A DNA stretch of 64,000 nt from Pseudomonadota bacterium (GTDB lineage: Bacteria; Pseudomonadota; Gammaproteobacteria; Burkholderiales; Burkholderiaceae_B). Every line of letters begins with the position of its first letter. Position 1 is the first letter of the stretch. Location of the stretch: NCBI GenBank assembly GCA_023389155.1, contig JAEWEV010000011.1, positions 1 to 64,000 of the forward strand, written 5' to 3'. Below are positions 26,451 to 33,562 of this stretch, piece after piece. The translations under genes and the position numbers were made by a program. Under the pieces are notes generated by a model, which was not told where the DNA came from, searched no databases, and saw only the letters and a list, made by a program, of their open reading frames with translations.

Positions 26451-27935
26451 TCAGGTGCCCTGGACCGTGTGGGCCACGGCCCGGTCCCACTGCGCCATCC
26501 GACTGGCTGCTTCATCTTTGCTCATGCCCGGCTCGAACGTTCGATCCACCTGCCAGAGTTGCTCTATTTCGGCCACATCGGACCACACACCGCATTGCAG
26601 ACCGGCCAGATACGCCGCACCCAGTGCCGTGGTTTCCACGACCTTCGGCCGAATGACAGAAATCCCTAACAGGTCTGCCTGGAACTGCATCAGCGCATCA
26701 TTGACGCTGGCACCCCCATCTACCCGAAGCTGTTCCAGGCCGGCGCCATCGCGGGCCATGGCCGAGAGCAGCGCGGCACTTTGATAGGCAATGCTTTCAA
26801 CCGCCGCCCGGGCAATATGCGCAGCGGTCGTCGCCCGCGTCAGGCCGGTCAGGGTGCCTCTGGCATCGGCATTCCAGTATGGTGCGCCCAGTCCGGTAAA
26901 AGCAGGCACGAACATCACGCCGCCGCTATCGGGCACGGATTCAGCTAGTGCCTGGACCTCGCTGCTCGTTTTGATAATACCCAGGCCATCGCGCAACCAC
27001 TGCACTGCCGCGCCTGCTACGAACACGCTGCCCTCCAGGGCAAACTCGGGCTCACGCTGCCCATACTGCGCCACTCTTGTCGTCAACAGGCCATTGTCCG
27101 ATGCAGTAAAGTGGGTTCCCGTATGCAATAAGGCAAAGCAGCCCGTGCCGTAAGTATTCTTTGCCATGCCGGCGCGGATGCAGGCCTGACCGAAAAGCGC
27201 ACTGTGCTGATCGCCTGCCACCCCACAAACAGGCAGGGATTGACCCAGCAAATCGGGCTGGATATCTCCGTAATGGGCACTAGAGGGAAGCACCTGCGGC
27301 AGCAGGCTTTCGGGAATCTGGAACAGATCCAGCAATTGCGGGTCCCATTGACCTGTATGCACATTCAGCAGCATGGTGCGCGAGGCATTCGTCACATCGG
27401 TGGCGTGAACTTGCCCGCCGGTCAACTGCCAGATCAGCCAGGTATCGATGGTGCCGAAGGCGAGTTCGCCCTTCTCGGCACGCGCCCGGGCTTGCGGCAG
27501 GTGCTCAAGCATCCACGCCAGCTTGGTGGCAGAAAAATAGGCATCCAGTCGCAGCCCCGTTTTGTCCAGAATTGACTGCTCATGCCCCTGTTCACGCAAC
27601 TGACGGCATAGCGGTTCGCCACGTCGGTCCTGCCAAACGATCGCCGGACCTAGCGGTTCGCCGGTTTTTCGATCCCACAGAACTGAGGTTTCCCTCTGGT
27701 TGGTGATACCAATGGCCCGGACCTGCTCGACAGATACCCTGCTTTCGCGCAACACCGCCTGCATGGTATCCAGCTGAGTGCGCCAGATTTCCCGGGCATC
27801 GTGTTCCACCCACCCCGACTGGGGATAGTGCTGAGTGAACTCCTGCTGGGCCACACCGGCAATCTGGCCGTGACGGTCAAACAGAATACTTCGGGAACTC
27901 GAGGTTCCCTGATCCAGCGCCAGCAAATACGCCAT
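26451..27935 (-). CDS. glpK: Glycerol kinase GlpK
   Basis: GlpK phosphorylates glycerol to sn-glycerol 3-phosphate in the cytoplasm. From ATG 27935 it has 494 residues (E. coli 502). FGGY-family features are the N-terminal ATPase fold YLLALDQGTSSSRSILFD, the substrate block QREFTQHYPQSGWVEHDAREIW with its Glu-His, GITNQRETSVLWDRKTG, the signature GMAKNTYGTGCFALLHTG, and GLGAPYWNADARGTLTGLTR. The start is supported by a GGAG site upstream. It converges on dbpA and lies 70 bp downstream of the sulfatase-fold gene on the same strand. No glpF or glpD is present in the window. Confidence 0.97.
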   Translation of the reverse strand: MAYLLALDQGTSSSRSILFDRHGQIAGVAQQEFTQHYPQSGWVEHDAREIWRTQLDTMQAVLRESRVSVEQVRAIGITNQRETSVLWDRKTGEPLGPAIVWQDRRGEPLCRQLREQGHEQSILDKTGLRLDAYFSATKLAWMLEHLPQARARAEKGELAFGTIDTWLIWQLTGGQVHATDVTNASRTMLLNVHTGQWDPQLLDLFQIPESLLPQVLPSSAHYGDIQPDLLGQSLPVCGVAGDQHSALFGQACIRAGMAKNTYGTGCFALLHTGTHFTASDNGLLTTRVAQYGQREPEFALEGSVFVAGAAVQWLRDGLGIIKTSSEVQALAESVPDSGGVMFVPAFTGLGAPYWNADARGTLTGLTRATTAAHIARAAVESIAYQSAALLSAMARDGAGLEQLRVDGGASVNDALMQFQADLLGISVIRPKVVETTALGAAYLAGLQCGVWSDVAEIEQLWQVDRTFEPGMSKDEAASRMAQWDRAVAHTVQGT

Positions 27936-28005
27936 GGCAAACTCTCCGAAATGGGGATCAGATAACAACAGGCCTCACCCGCAGACGAAGCCCTGTTACC
28001 TGCAA

Positions 28006-29904
28006 TCAACGTTGTTTCGAAACAGTATAGCTTTTATCCCGGTAAACACTGAAGGGCCAGAGCGCATGAGCGCGAGCCAGTTCAATCAGCGTCCTGTCTT
28101 CAGGCATGCTTTCGAAGGTGTCGGGGGCGGTATAGCGAAACTGCCTGGGTTCAAGATGGGGTTCGAGCACAGTCAGCATGTCGCCCTTCAGGTAGCCATA
28201 GCGATCGCCATACTGCATGATGGCGCGATCAGGTGTCTGCTGGGTCAGGTCCTGGCCTATCATTGGGTGTTCACACCCCGCACCTGCCAGCGCCAGCAGT
28301 GTTGGCGGCAGATCAATCTGGCTGATAAGCCGGTCGTCAAGCCGCGGTGCAACGGTGCCGCCAAGAATCACCGCGGGAATATGAAAATGCTTCAGCGGAA
28401 TCAGTTCGGCGCCAAAAACCCGTGAATCGTGGTCGGCGACCACCACAAAAACGGTATTTGCCCAGTAATCCCGGGTTTTGGCCGTGTCGAAAAAACGGCC
28501 CAGTGCGTAGTCGGCGTAGCGTACGGTGTTTTCCACGGTAGCGGGGTCACCAGAAGTCTGGATACGACCTTCCGGATATTCCCAGGGAGAGTGATTGCTC
28601 ACGCTGAAGGCCAGCGTAAGAACCGGTACATCCCGTTTCATGTCCTGCTGCAACAGGCGATCCAGCTGATTGAACATATCCTCATCACTGTAGCCCCAGG
28701 TACCCAGGAATTGCGGATCCGTGAACTGGGGACCGTCAATCACCTCGCTAAAGCCATTACCCAGGAAGAAACCCTTCATATTATCGAAATGGGCTTCGCC
28801 GCCGTACAGAAAGCGCGAATGATAGCCGTGCTGCTGATTCAGTGCATCGGCAATCGTGAAAAATCCGTTTTGCGCGCCGGGCAACTTGAACACCGACTGG
28901 GTAATGGTTGGCGGAAACCCGGCAGACAGAGCCTCCAGTCCGCGTACGGAACGCGTACCGGTAGCATAGGCACGGGTAAAAGCCCAGCCCTCTTGATACA
29001 GCGCATCGAGATTGGGCGTGAGGTGCTGACCACCGAGGCTCTGCACATATTGCGCGCCCAGACTCTCTTCCACAATGAGCACGATATTCAGCGGCTTGCC
29101 GCAGGTCGTTGACACCGCCTGTCTGTGTCTTGTGGCTGGTCCTGTATCCGTGTCGGGAGCCAGAGGAATGCCGGCGGTTTCGCACACAATCCGGTTCATC
29201 TGTTCTGCGGGCATTTTGCCATAGACGTCTTCTGCCGACAGCTCATACTTCATGGCATAAATCGCGTAGAACAGACTATAAATTGAATTCAGGGCAAGAC
29301 TGTTGACCATCCCATCGCCGGCAAACGCCACCGTCGAAGGGTTGATGGGACGCTTTTTCAGCGTGCCGCGGATCATGATAAAACACAGAGCCAGGTAGAC
29401 AAGCGATTCAATCGGGCGCGACCATCCCCACTCCAGCGATGACACGGTATAGCCGGAAAACAGATACAGAGCCAGAACAATCATGCCTGCAAAGACAAGA
29501 ATCCCTACTGCCAGCACCTTCTTATAGCCACGCCATAGCATGCCCGAGACTTCCCTGGGATGCTTGAGATATTCGACAAACAGCCGATTGGGACGGGAGT
29601 CGTATTCGTCTATGAACTGGGGCGTGCAGATTTCCATGAACACGCTTGCCAGCCACCAGGCGCCAAACCAGACGGCGGTAAGAGTGACAAACCACTGTCG
29701 GTCATGCAGCCAGGGCATGAGAACAGCAGGCAGAACAGCATAGGTGGCAATCTGGTTCAGATCAATGCGCAATCCACCCAGAAAAACACGAACGACACCG
29801 TTTGCCTCAAGAACGCGTTTGCGCTGCCACAAAACCAGAAGAACCCGGCTGATGAAGAAAACAAGAAACAACGCTACAACAAACGCAAGTAGTTGAAATC
29901 GCAA
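28006..29904 (-). CDS. LTA synthase/sulfatase-fold membrane protein
   Basis: This 632-residue protein belongs to the LtaS/MdoB branch of the alkaline phosphatase superfamily. The N-terminal half has about five membrane helices (residues 3-27, 50-66, 72-92, 128-152, 168-180). The periplasmic domain starts near residue 270 with NIVLIVEESLGAQYVQSLGG, then a probable nucleophile Thr in YATGTRSVRGLEAL, LYGGEAHFDNMKGFF, VLTLAFSVSNHSPWEYPEG and the metal-binding VVVADHDSRVFG. Relatives transfer phosphoglycerol from phosphatidylglycerol, for example to periplasmic glucans; substrate is unknown here. Neighbouring glpK fits glycerophosphate metabolism but does not prove it. Confidence 0.88.
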   Translation of the reverse strand: MRFQLLAFVVALFLVFFISRVLLVLWQRKRVLEANGVVRVFLGGLRIDLNQIATYAVLPAVLMPWLHDRQWFVTLTAVWFGAWWLASVFMEICTPQFIDEYDSRPNRLFVEYLKHPREVSGMLWRGYKKVLAVGILVFAGMIVLALYLFSGYTVSSLEWGWSRPIESLVYLALCFIMIRGTLKKRPINPSTVAFAGDGMVNSLALNSIYSLFYAIYAMKYELSAEDVYGKMPAEQMNRIVCETAGIPLAPDTDTGPATRHRQAVSTTCGKPLNIVLIVEESLGAQYVQSLGGQHLTPNLDALYQEGWAFTRAYATGTRSVRGLEALSAGFPPTITQSVFKLPGAQNGFFTIADALNQQHGYHSRFLYGGEAHFDNMKGFFLGNGFSEVIDGPQFTDPQFLGTWGYSDEDMFNQLDRLLQQDMKRDVPVLTLAFSVSNHSPWEYPEGRIQTSGDPATVENTVRYADYALGRFFDTAKTRDYWANTVFVVVADHDSRVFGAELIPLKHFHIPAVILGGTVAPRLDDRLISQIDLPPTLLALAGAGCEHPMIGQDLTQQTPDRAIMQYGDRYGYLKGDMLTVLEPHLEPRQFRYTAPDTFESMPEDRTLIELARAHALWPFSVYRDKSYTVSKQR

Positions 29905-30098
29905 AATAATTCCAGAATCGACGCGAAGCAGCGAGTATACGCAAGTCTATCTGGCAAAGCGTAAAATTTTTGTAAAATTTTTCCGTATCTGTGAACGCTG
30001 GCCCGAACCGAAAAGTAACGGGAAGCAGCATTATCTCTGTATTCTGACGCCTGTCAGAAAAATCTGGCATAACGTACGCTGTAGCCCGTTGTATCAAT

Positions 30099-30800
30099 TC
30101 AGTCCGGTGTAGCGCTAGTCTGCCTGCGGGGTCGGCCCCGTCTACCCTGCGTCGGGCGCCGGCTGGCCGTCGCCGCGAGCTGACTGATGAATGCGGATGA
30201 ACCCAATGCCCACTGCCCGTGAAGGGCCTGCGCTATCTGTTGCAGCTGGCCCGAAGACAGGCCTTCGGTATAACGGAATTTGTAGGCCGCCTGGCGGTCA
30301 AAGGGTGTGTTGCCCGATGACCAGTAATCAGCATGGTCGCTCAAAAAGGCCGAATAACCCATGAACGCCCCCGTGTGATACCCCGCAGATGACCAGGGCC
30401 AGATTTCGCTGTCAGATGCCCCCTTTTCTCGGGCCACCCAGGATTCGAGCCAGATCATTGATGGAATCACCCATGCGCCAGGCTCAACCAGCGTGGAACG
30501 ATATCTACCGGAAAATACCGGACCACTGCGCAGGGTGGTGGCAAGATTGCGGCCCAGCATCTGCACCAGGCGAGGCAGGCTTTTCTCGTTGCCTGGTGTA
30601 GCGAGCAGCAGGATGCCGTCCTCGGTCAGCGTCCACGCATGCAGCATCACGGCGTGACGGGACAGGCCATCAAAAAGCCATTTCTGTACTTCGTCCAGAA
30701 TCGACCCGACGGACGAATTGCGTGTTGACAGCGGAAACAGAAACCTGGCGTGAACCAGTTGGGGGATGCCGGCTGCGTAAAGCCGAGGTAAGCGGGCCAT
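30099..30800 (-). CDS. RAYT-like (IS200-type Y1 transposase family) protein lacking catalytic residues
   Basis: The 233-residue protein resembles REP-associated tyrosine transposases over its whole length: MARLPRLYAAGIPQLV at the N-terminus, then HAWTLTEDGILLLATPGNEKSLPRLVQMLGR, GRYRSTLVEPGAWVIPSMIWLE, WPWSSAGYH, SGNTPFDRQAAY, and QWALGSSAF near the end. The catalytic residues are gone. The family HAYVLMPNHVHLLATP has become HAWTLTEDGILLLATP, removing both HUH histidines, and the tyrosine of RYIELNPVRA is replaced by tryptophan (IWLESWVARE). The frame is nevertheless intact, with a basic tail (GRRGRPRRQ). A domesticated DNA-binding role or recent decay are both possible. Confidence 0.8.
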   Translation of the reverse strand: MARLPRLYAAGIPQLVHARFLFPLSTRNSSVGSILDEVQKWLFDGLSRHAVMLHAWTLTEDGILLLATPGNEKSLPRLVQMLGRNLATTLRSGPVFSGRYRSTLVEPGAWVIPSMIWLESWVAREKGASDSEIWPWSSAGYHTGAFMGYSAFLSDHADYWSSGNTPFDRQAAYKFRYTEGLSSGQLQQIAQALHGQWALGSSAFISQLAATASRRPTQGRRGRPRRQTSATPD

Positions 30801-30976
30801 GGTCGTACTCTACACTGAATAGGCGATTGTAGCGACGGCATTGGGTGGGAACTGCCTGGGGCTACCGGTGATTTTTTTCCTATATTGTAACCGGGATTGA
30901 AACAATGCTATGGTAGAAGCTTGCTGTATTTATGGCAAAAAATCCACAATAAATGATCAGGAGCGAAGGCACACCC

Positions 30977-31828
30977 ATGAGCGAAAAATTCGAACTCTTA
31001 AGCGAACATTATTGTTTTGACGGCACACAGCGCTTTTATCGCCATGCCTCAGAAGAAATAGGTCTGCCCATGCAGTTTTCGGTCTTCATTCCTCCGCAGG
31101 CAGTGCGTGGTCCGGTACCCGCCCTGATTTATCTGGCGGGACTCACATGTACCGAAGAAACCTTTATGACCAAGGCGGGTGCGCAGCGTATTGCTGCCGA
31201 GCTTGGCATTCTTCTTGTGACCCCGGATACCAGTCCGCGGGGCGCAAACGTCCCCGGTGAAGACGAAGGCTGGGACTTTGGCACGGGGGCGGGCTTTTAT
31301 CTGGATGCAACCGAGCCGGGCTGGAAAGATCACTACAGAATGTACAGCTACATTACCAGGGAGCTGCTGGGGTTCATCCCGGAATTCGGCGGCGATCAGA
31401 GCCGTACGGGCATTTTCGGCCATTCCATGGGCGGACATGGCGCACTGACCATTGCGCTCAAAAACCCCGAGCTCTTCCGTTCCGTGTCGGCTTTCGCGCC
31501 CATCAGCGCTCCAATGAACTGCCCGTGGGGCGAAAAGGCCTTTACCGGCTATCTGGGTCAGGATCGCCAGAGCTGGGAAAATTACGATGCCAGCAAGCTG
31601 ATGGAAAAAGCCAGCACCCCCTTCCCCGATGGGATTCTGGTGGATCAGGGACTGGCCGACAAATTCCTGGCCGATGGACAGCTACTGCCCGAGTTACTGG
31701 AAGCCGCCTGCGCGAAAGCGGAGCAACCCCTCACGCTGCGCCGCCACGAGCATTATGATCACGGTTATTATTTCATTTCCACGTTCATGGAAGATCACCT
31801 GCGATTTCATGCAGAGCGCCTGAAATAA
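30977..31828 (+). CDS. fghA: S-formylglutathione hydrolase
   Basis: FghA hydrolyses S-formylglutathione to formate and glutathione, the last step of glutathione-dependent formaldehyde detoxification. From ATG 30977 the product has 283 residues. It is an esterase D-type alpha/beta hydrolase with PALIYLAGLTCTEETFMTKAGAQR, LVTPDTSPRGANVPGEDEGWDFGTGAGFY, nucleophile Ser in IFGHSMGGHGALTIAL, the Asp in LVDQGLADKFL and the His in HEHYDHGYYFI. An in-frame ATG eight codons upstream lacks a ribosome-binding site. The usual partner, a glutathione-dependent alcohol dehydrogenase (adhC/frmA), is not in this window. Confidence 0.96.
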   Translation: MSEKFELLSEHYCFDGTQRFYRHASEEIGLPMQFSVFIPPQAVRGPVPALIYLAGLTCTEETFMTKAGAQRIAAELGILLVTPDTSPRGANVPGEDEGWDFGTGAGFYLDATEPGWKDHYRMYSYITRELLGFIPEFGGDQSRTGIFGHSMGGHGALTIALKNPELFRSVSAFAPISAPMNCPWGEKAFTGYLGQDRQSWENYDASKLMEKASTPFPDGILVDQGLADKFLADGQLLPELLEAACAKAEQPLTLRRHEHYDHGYYFISTFMEDHLRFHAERLK

Positions 31829-31922
31829 GCGATCAGGAGGCTCCCGATAGAAAGTGGCATTTTCCGGGGCCACCTGCTCCGTAACTGCGTATTTTCCTGA
31901 TGTACGTGTTGGTGGCGGGGAT

Positions 31923-31946
31923 GCGTTGGCGTTGGCGTTGGCGTTG
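31923..31946. repeat. Four tandem GCGTTG hexamers
   Basis: GCGTTG is repeated four times without interruption between fghA and rpoH, about 100 bp upstream of the rpoH CIRCE element. It is outside any gene. Perfect short tandem repeats of this kind can vary in copy number by slippage. Confidence 0.8.
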
Positions 31947-32041
31947 GATAAATTCTGACACAAAAAAACGGCGCCCAATGCGCCCGCATGCGTGCAAAAA
32001 ACCATCTGAAACGGAACTTTTTAACTTATAAGGACTCTATA

Positions 32042-32068
32042 TTAGCACTCAGGCACAGAGAGTGCTAA
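32042..32068 (+). promoter_or_regulatory. Perfect CIRCE operator (HrcA binding site) upstream of rpoH
   Basis: TTAGCACTC (32042-32050), a 9-nt spacer and GAGTGCTAA (32060-32068) match the CIRCE consensus at every position. CIRCE is bound by the repressor HrcA, which usually controls groESL and dnaKJ. The element ends 44 nt before the rpoH ATG, and a TATATT-like -10 (32035-32042) lies at its left edge, so HrcA bound here would block initiation or early elongation. HrcA/CIRCE control of rpoH has been reported for betaproteobacteria. Confidence 0.93.
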
Positions 32069-32112
32069 TATATAGCTACTTGAATATTCCTCTTCAGGAG
32101 ATATACAAAACC

Positions 32113-32991
32113 ATGTCAAATCAAGCGCTTACGCTGCAAAATTCGATTGCCACCGCGATTTCCAACCCCGGAGCGCTGGGTACGATCGAATCTTACATCA
32201 GTGCTGTGAATCGCATCCCCATGCTCACGCCCGAACGCGAGCAGGAACTGGGCGCGACGCTGCAGGAAAAAGGCGATCTGAACGCTGCCCGCGAACTGAT
32301 TATGTCTCACCTGCGTCTTGTTGTCTCCATTTCCCGCCAGTATCTGGGCTATGGCCTGCCGCACGCCGACCTGATTCAGGAAGGCAATATCGGACTTATG
32401 AAGGCGGTAAAACGTTTTGACGTCACCCGCGGTGTTCGTCTGGTCTCTTTCGCGGTTCACTGGATCAAGGCTGAAATACACGAATACATCATTCGCAATT
32501 GGCGTCTGGTCAAAGTCGCAACCACCAAGGCGCAGCGCAAGCTGTTTTTCAATCTGCGCAGCATGCGTCCCGATGGTCAGACGCTCACACCAGAGCATAT
32601 TGAAGGCATCGCCTCCAAACTGAACGTCCGTCCCGAAGATGTCAGTGAAATGGAAGTTCGACTTACCGGCCGTGACATGTCGCTGGAGTCTCAGGATGAC
32701 GACACCGACGACTTCGCACCCATCTCCTATCTGTCTGACGAAGGCGAGCAGGAGCCGGGTACGGTGCTGGATCGTCGCGCGCATGACGACATGCAGGGCG
32801 CAGGTGTCTCCAATGCACTGGCCGTGCTGGACCCCCGCTCTCGCCGCATCATCGAAGCGCGCTGGCTCCAGGACGAAGGCGATGGCTCTACCCTGCACGA
32901 ACTGGCCGATGAATTCGGTGTTTCTGCCGAACGCATTCGCCAGATTGAATCGGCCGCACTCAAGAAAATGCGCGGCGCATTCGCAGCATAA
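32113..32991 (+). CDS. rpoH: RNA polymerase sigma factor RpoH (sigma-32)
   Basis: RpoH directs RNA polymerase to heat-shock promoters. From ATG 32113 it has 292 residues, with a good site (CAGGAG) upstream. Sigma-70 family regions are clear: 1.2-2.1 (IESYISAVNRIPMLTPEREQELG), 2.2 (LRLVVSISRQYLGYGLPHADLIQEGNIGLMKAVKRFD), 2.4 (RLVSFAVHWIKAEIHEYIIRNWRLVKVATTKAQRKLFFNLR) including the RpoH box QRKLFFNLR, and 4.2 (TLHELADEFGVSAERIRQIESAALKKMR). The CIRCE site upstream implies HrcA repression, and a terminator follows. An in-frame ATG at 32062 lies inside the operator and lacks a site. Confidence 0.97.
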   Translation: MSNQALTLQNSIATAISNPGALGTIESYISAVNRIPMLTPEREQELGATLQEKGDLNAARELIMSHLRLVVSISRQYLGYGLPHADLIQEGNIGLMKAVKRFDVTRGVRLVSFAVHWIKAEIHEYIIRNWRLVKVATTKAQRKLFFNLRSMRPDGQTLTPEHIEGIASKLNVRPEDVSEMEVRLTGRDMSLESQDDDTDDFAPISYLSDEGEQEPGTVLDRRAHDDMQGAGVSNALAVLDPRSRRIIEARWLQDEGDGSTLHELADEFGVSAERIRQIESAALKKMRGAFAA

Positions 32992-33012
32992 TCCCTGCCT
33001 CGGCAGACAGCG

Positions 33013-33043
33013 AAAGGGCATCCATCGGATGCCCTTTTCTTTT
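33013..33043 (+). terminator. Intrinsic terminator after rpoH
   Basis: AAAGGGCATCC (33013-33023) and GGATGCCCTTT (33027-33037) form an 11-bp stem with a 3-nt loop, followed by TTCTTTT. It lies 21 nt after the rpoH stop. Confidence 0.92.
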
Positions 33044-33045
33044 GT

Positions 33046-33454
33046 GTCATTTTCATCCTGCGGCTGGCAACCTCTCGTCGGCTCCGCTACTCTCGTTTCT
33101 CACCCCCTTACCGCTTCAGCGTTCACCTTTTACTCGTCGCTTTTTACTTCGTGCCTCTCTTTTTTCGCTCCTTCTCAGATTCGTCTGGTCCCGTCTCTTT
33201 CCTTTCGCCACAACAGGCAGACCGTGTTGCAGATTGCTGAATCTCTGCATAGCAGACCAAAGAGAGAGGCAGCAAAAGACCAAATGGAATCCTCCTGCGT
33301 AACCGTCTGAAATATTCGGCCAGCAAGAGACGGAACTTCGCGCCGAACCCTCAGACTAACTAACATGATTCGCTCATGCCTGTCCATGACACATGTTCGG
33401 ATCCGTCCGTTTCTGCTTCTCCTCTTTCCCCTCCCCTTTGAAACGGATGTTAAG
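33046..33454. other. Pyrimidine-rich stretch without a recognised gene
   Basis: About 400 bp follow the rpoH terminator with no family-like protein on either strand. The plus strand is markedly C+T rich over about 33050-33210 and again at 33409-33440. The stretch ends at a second strong terminator (33455-33484) that belongs to no visible coding gene. A plus-strand non-coding RNA or a long untranslated leader ended by an attenuator are possible. Confidence 0.5.
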
Positions 33455-33484
33455 GGTGCTTCCAACTGAAGCACCTTTTTTTTT
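33455..33484 (+). terminator. Orphan intrinsic terminator upstream of the antiporter gene
   Basis: GGTGCTTC (33455-33462) and GAAGCACC (33468-33475) form an 8-bp stem with a 5-nt loop, followed by nine Ts. It is 79 nt upstream of the antiporter ATG and 442 nt beyond the rpoH terminator, so it must end some other transcript or act as an attenuator. Confidence 0.85.
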
Positions 33485-33562
33485 GCTTGGACGAAAATAT
33501 CTGCCAGAGAAAAAACAGATACGGGTATAGTTAATTTCCGCTGCAACACTATTTGCTCAAGC

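Noticed and set aside
30801..30976. REP-like palindromes around the RAYT-like gene
   Set aside because: The flanks were read for GC-rich palindromes with a conserved foot and none was clear, so I cannot link the gene to a REP family in this window.
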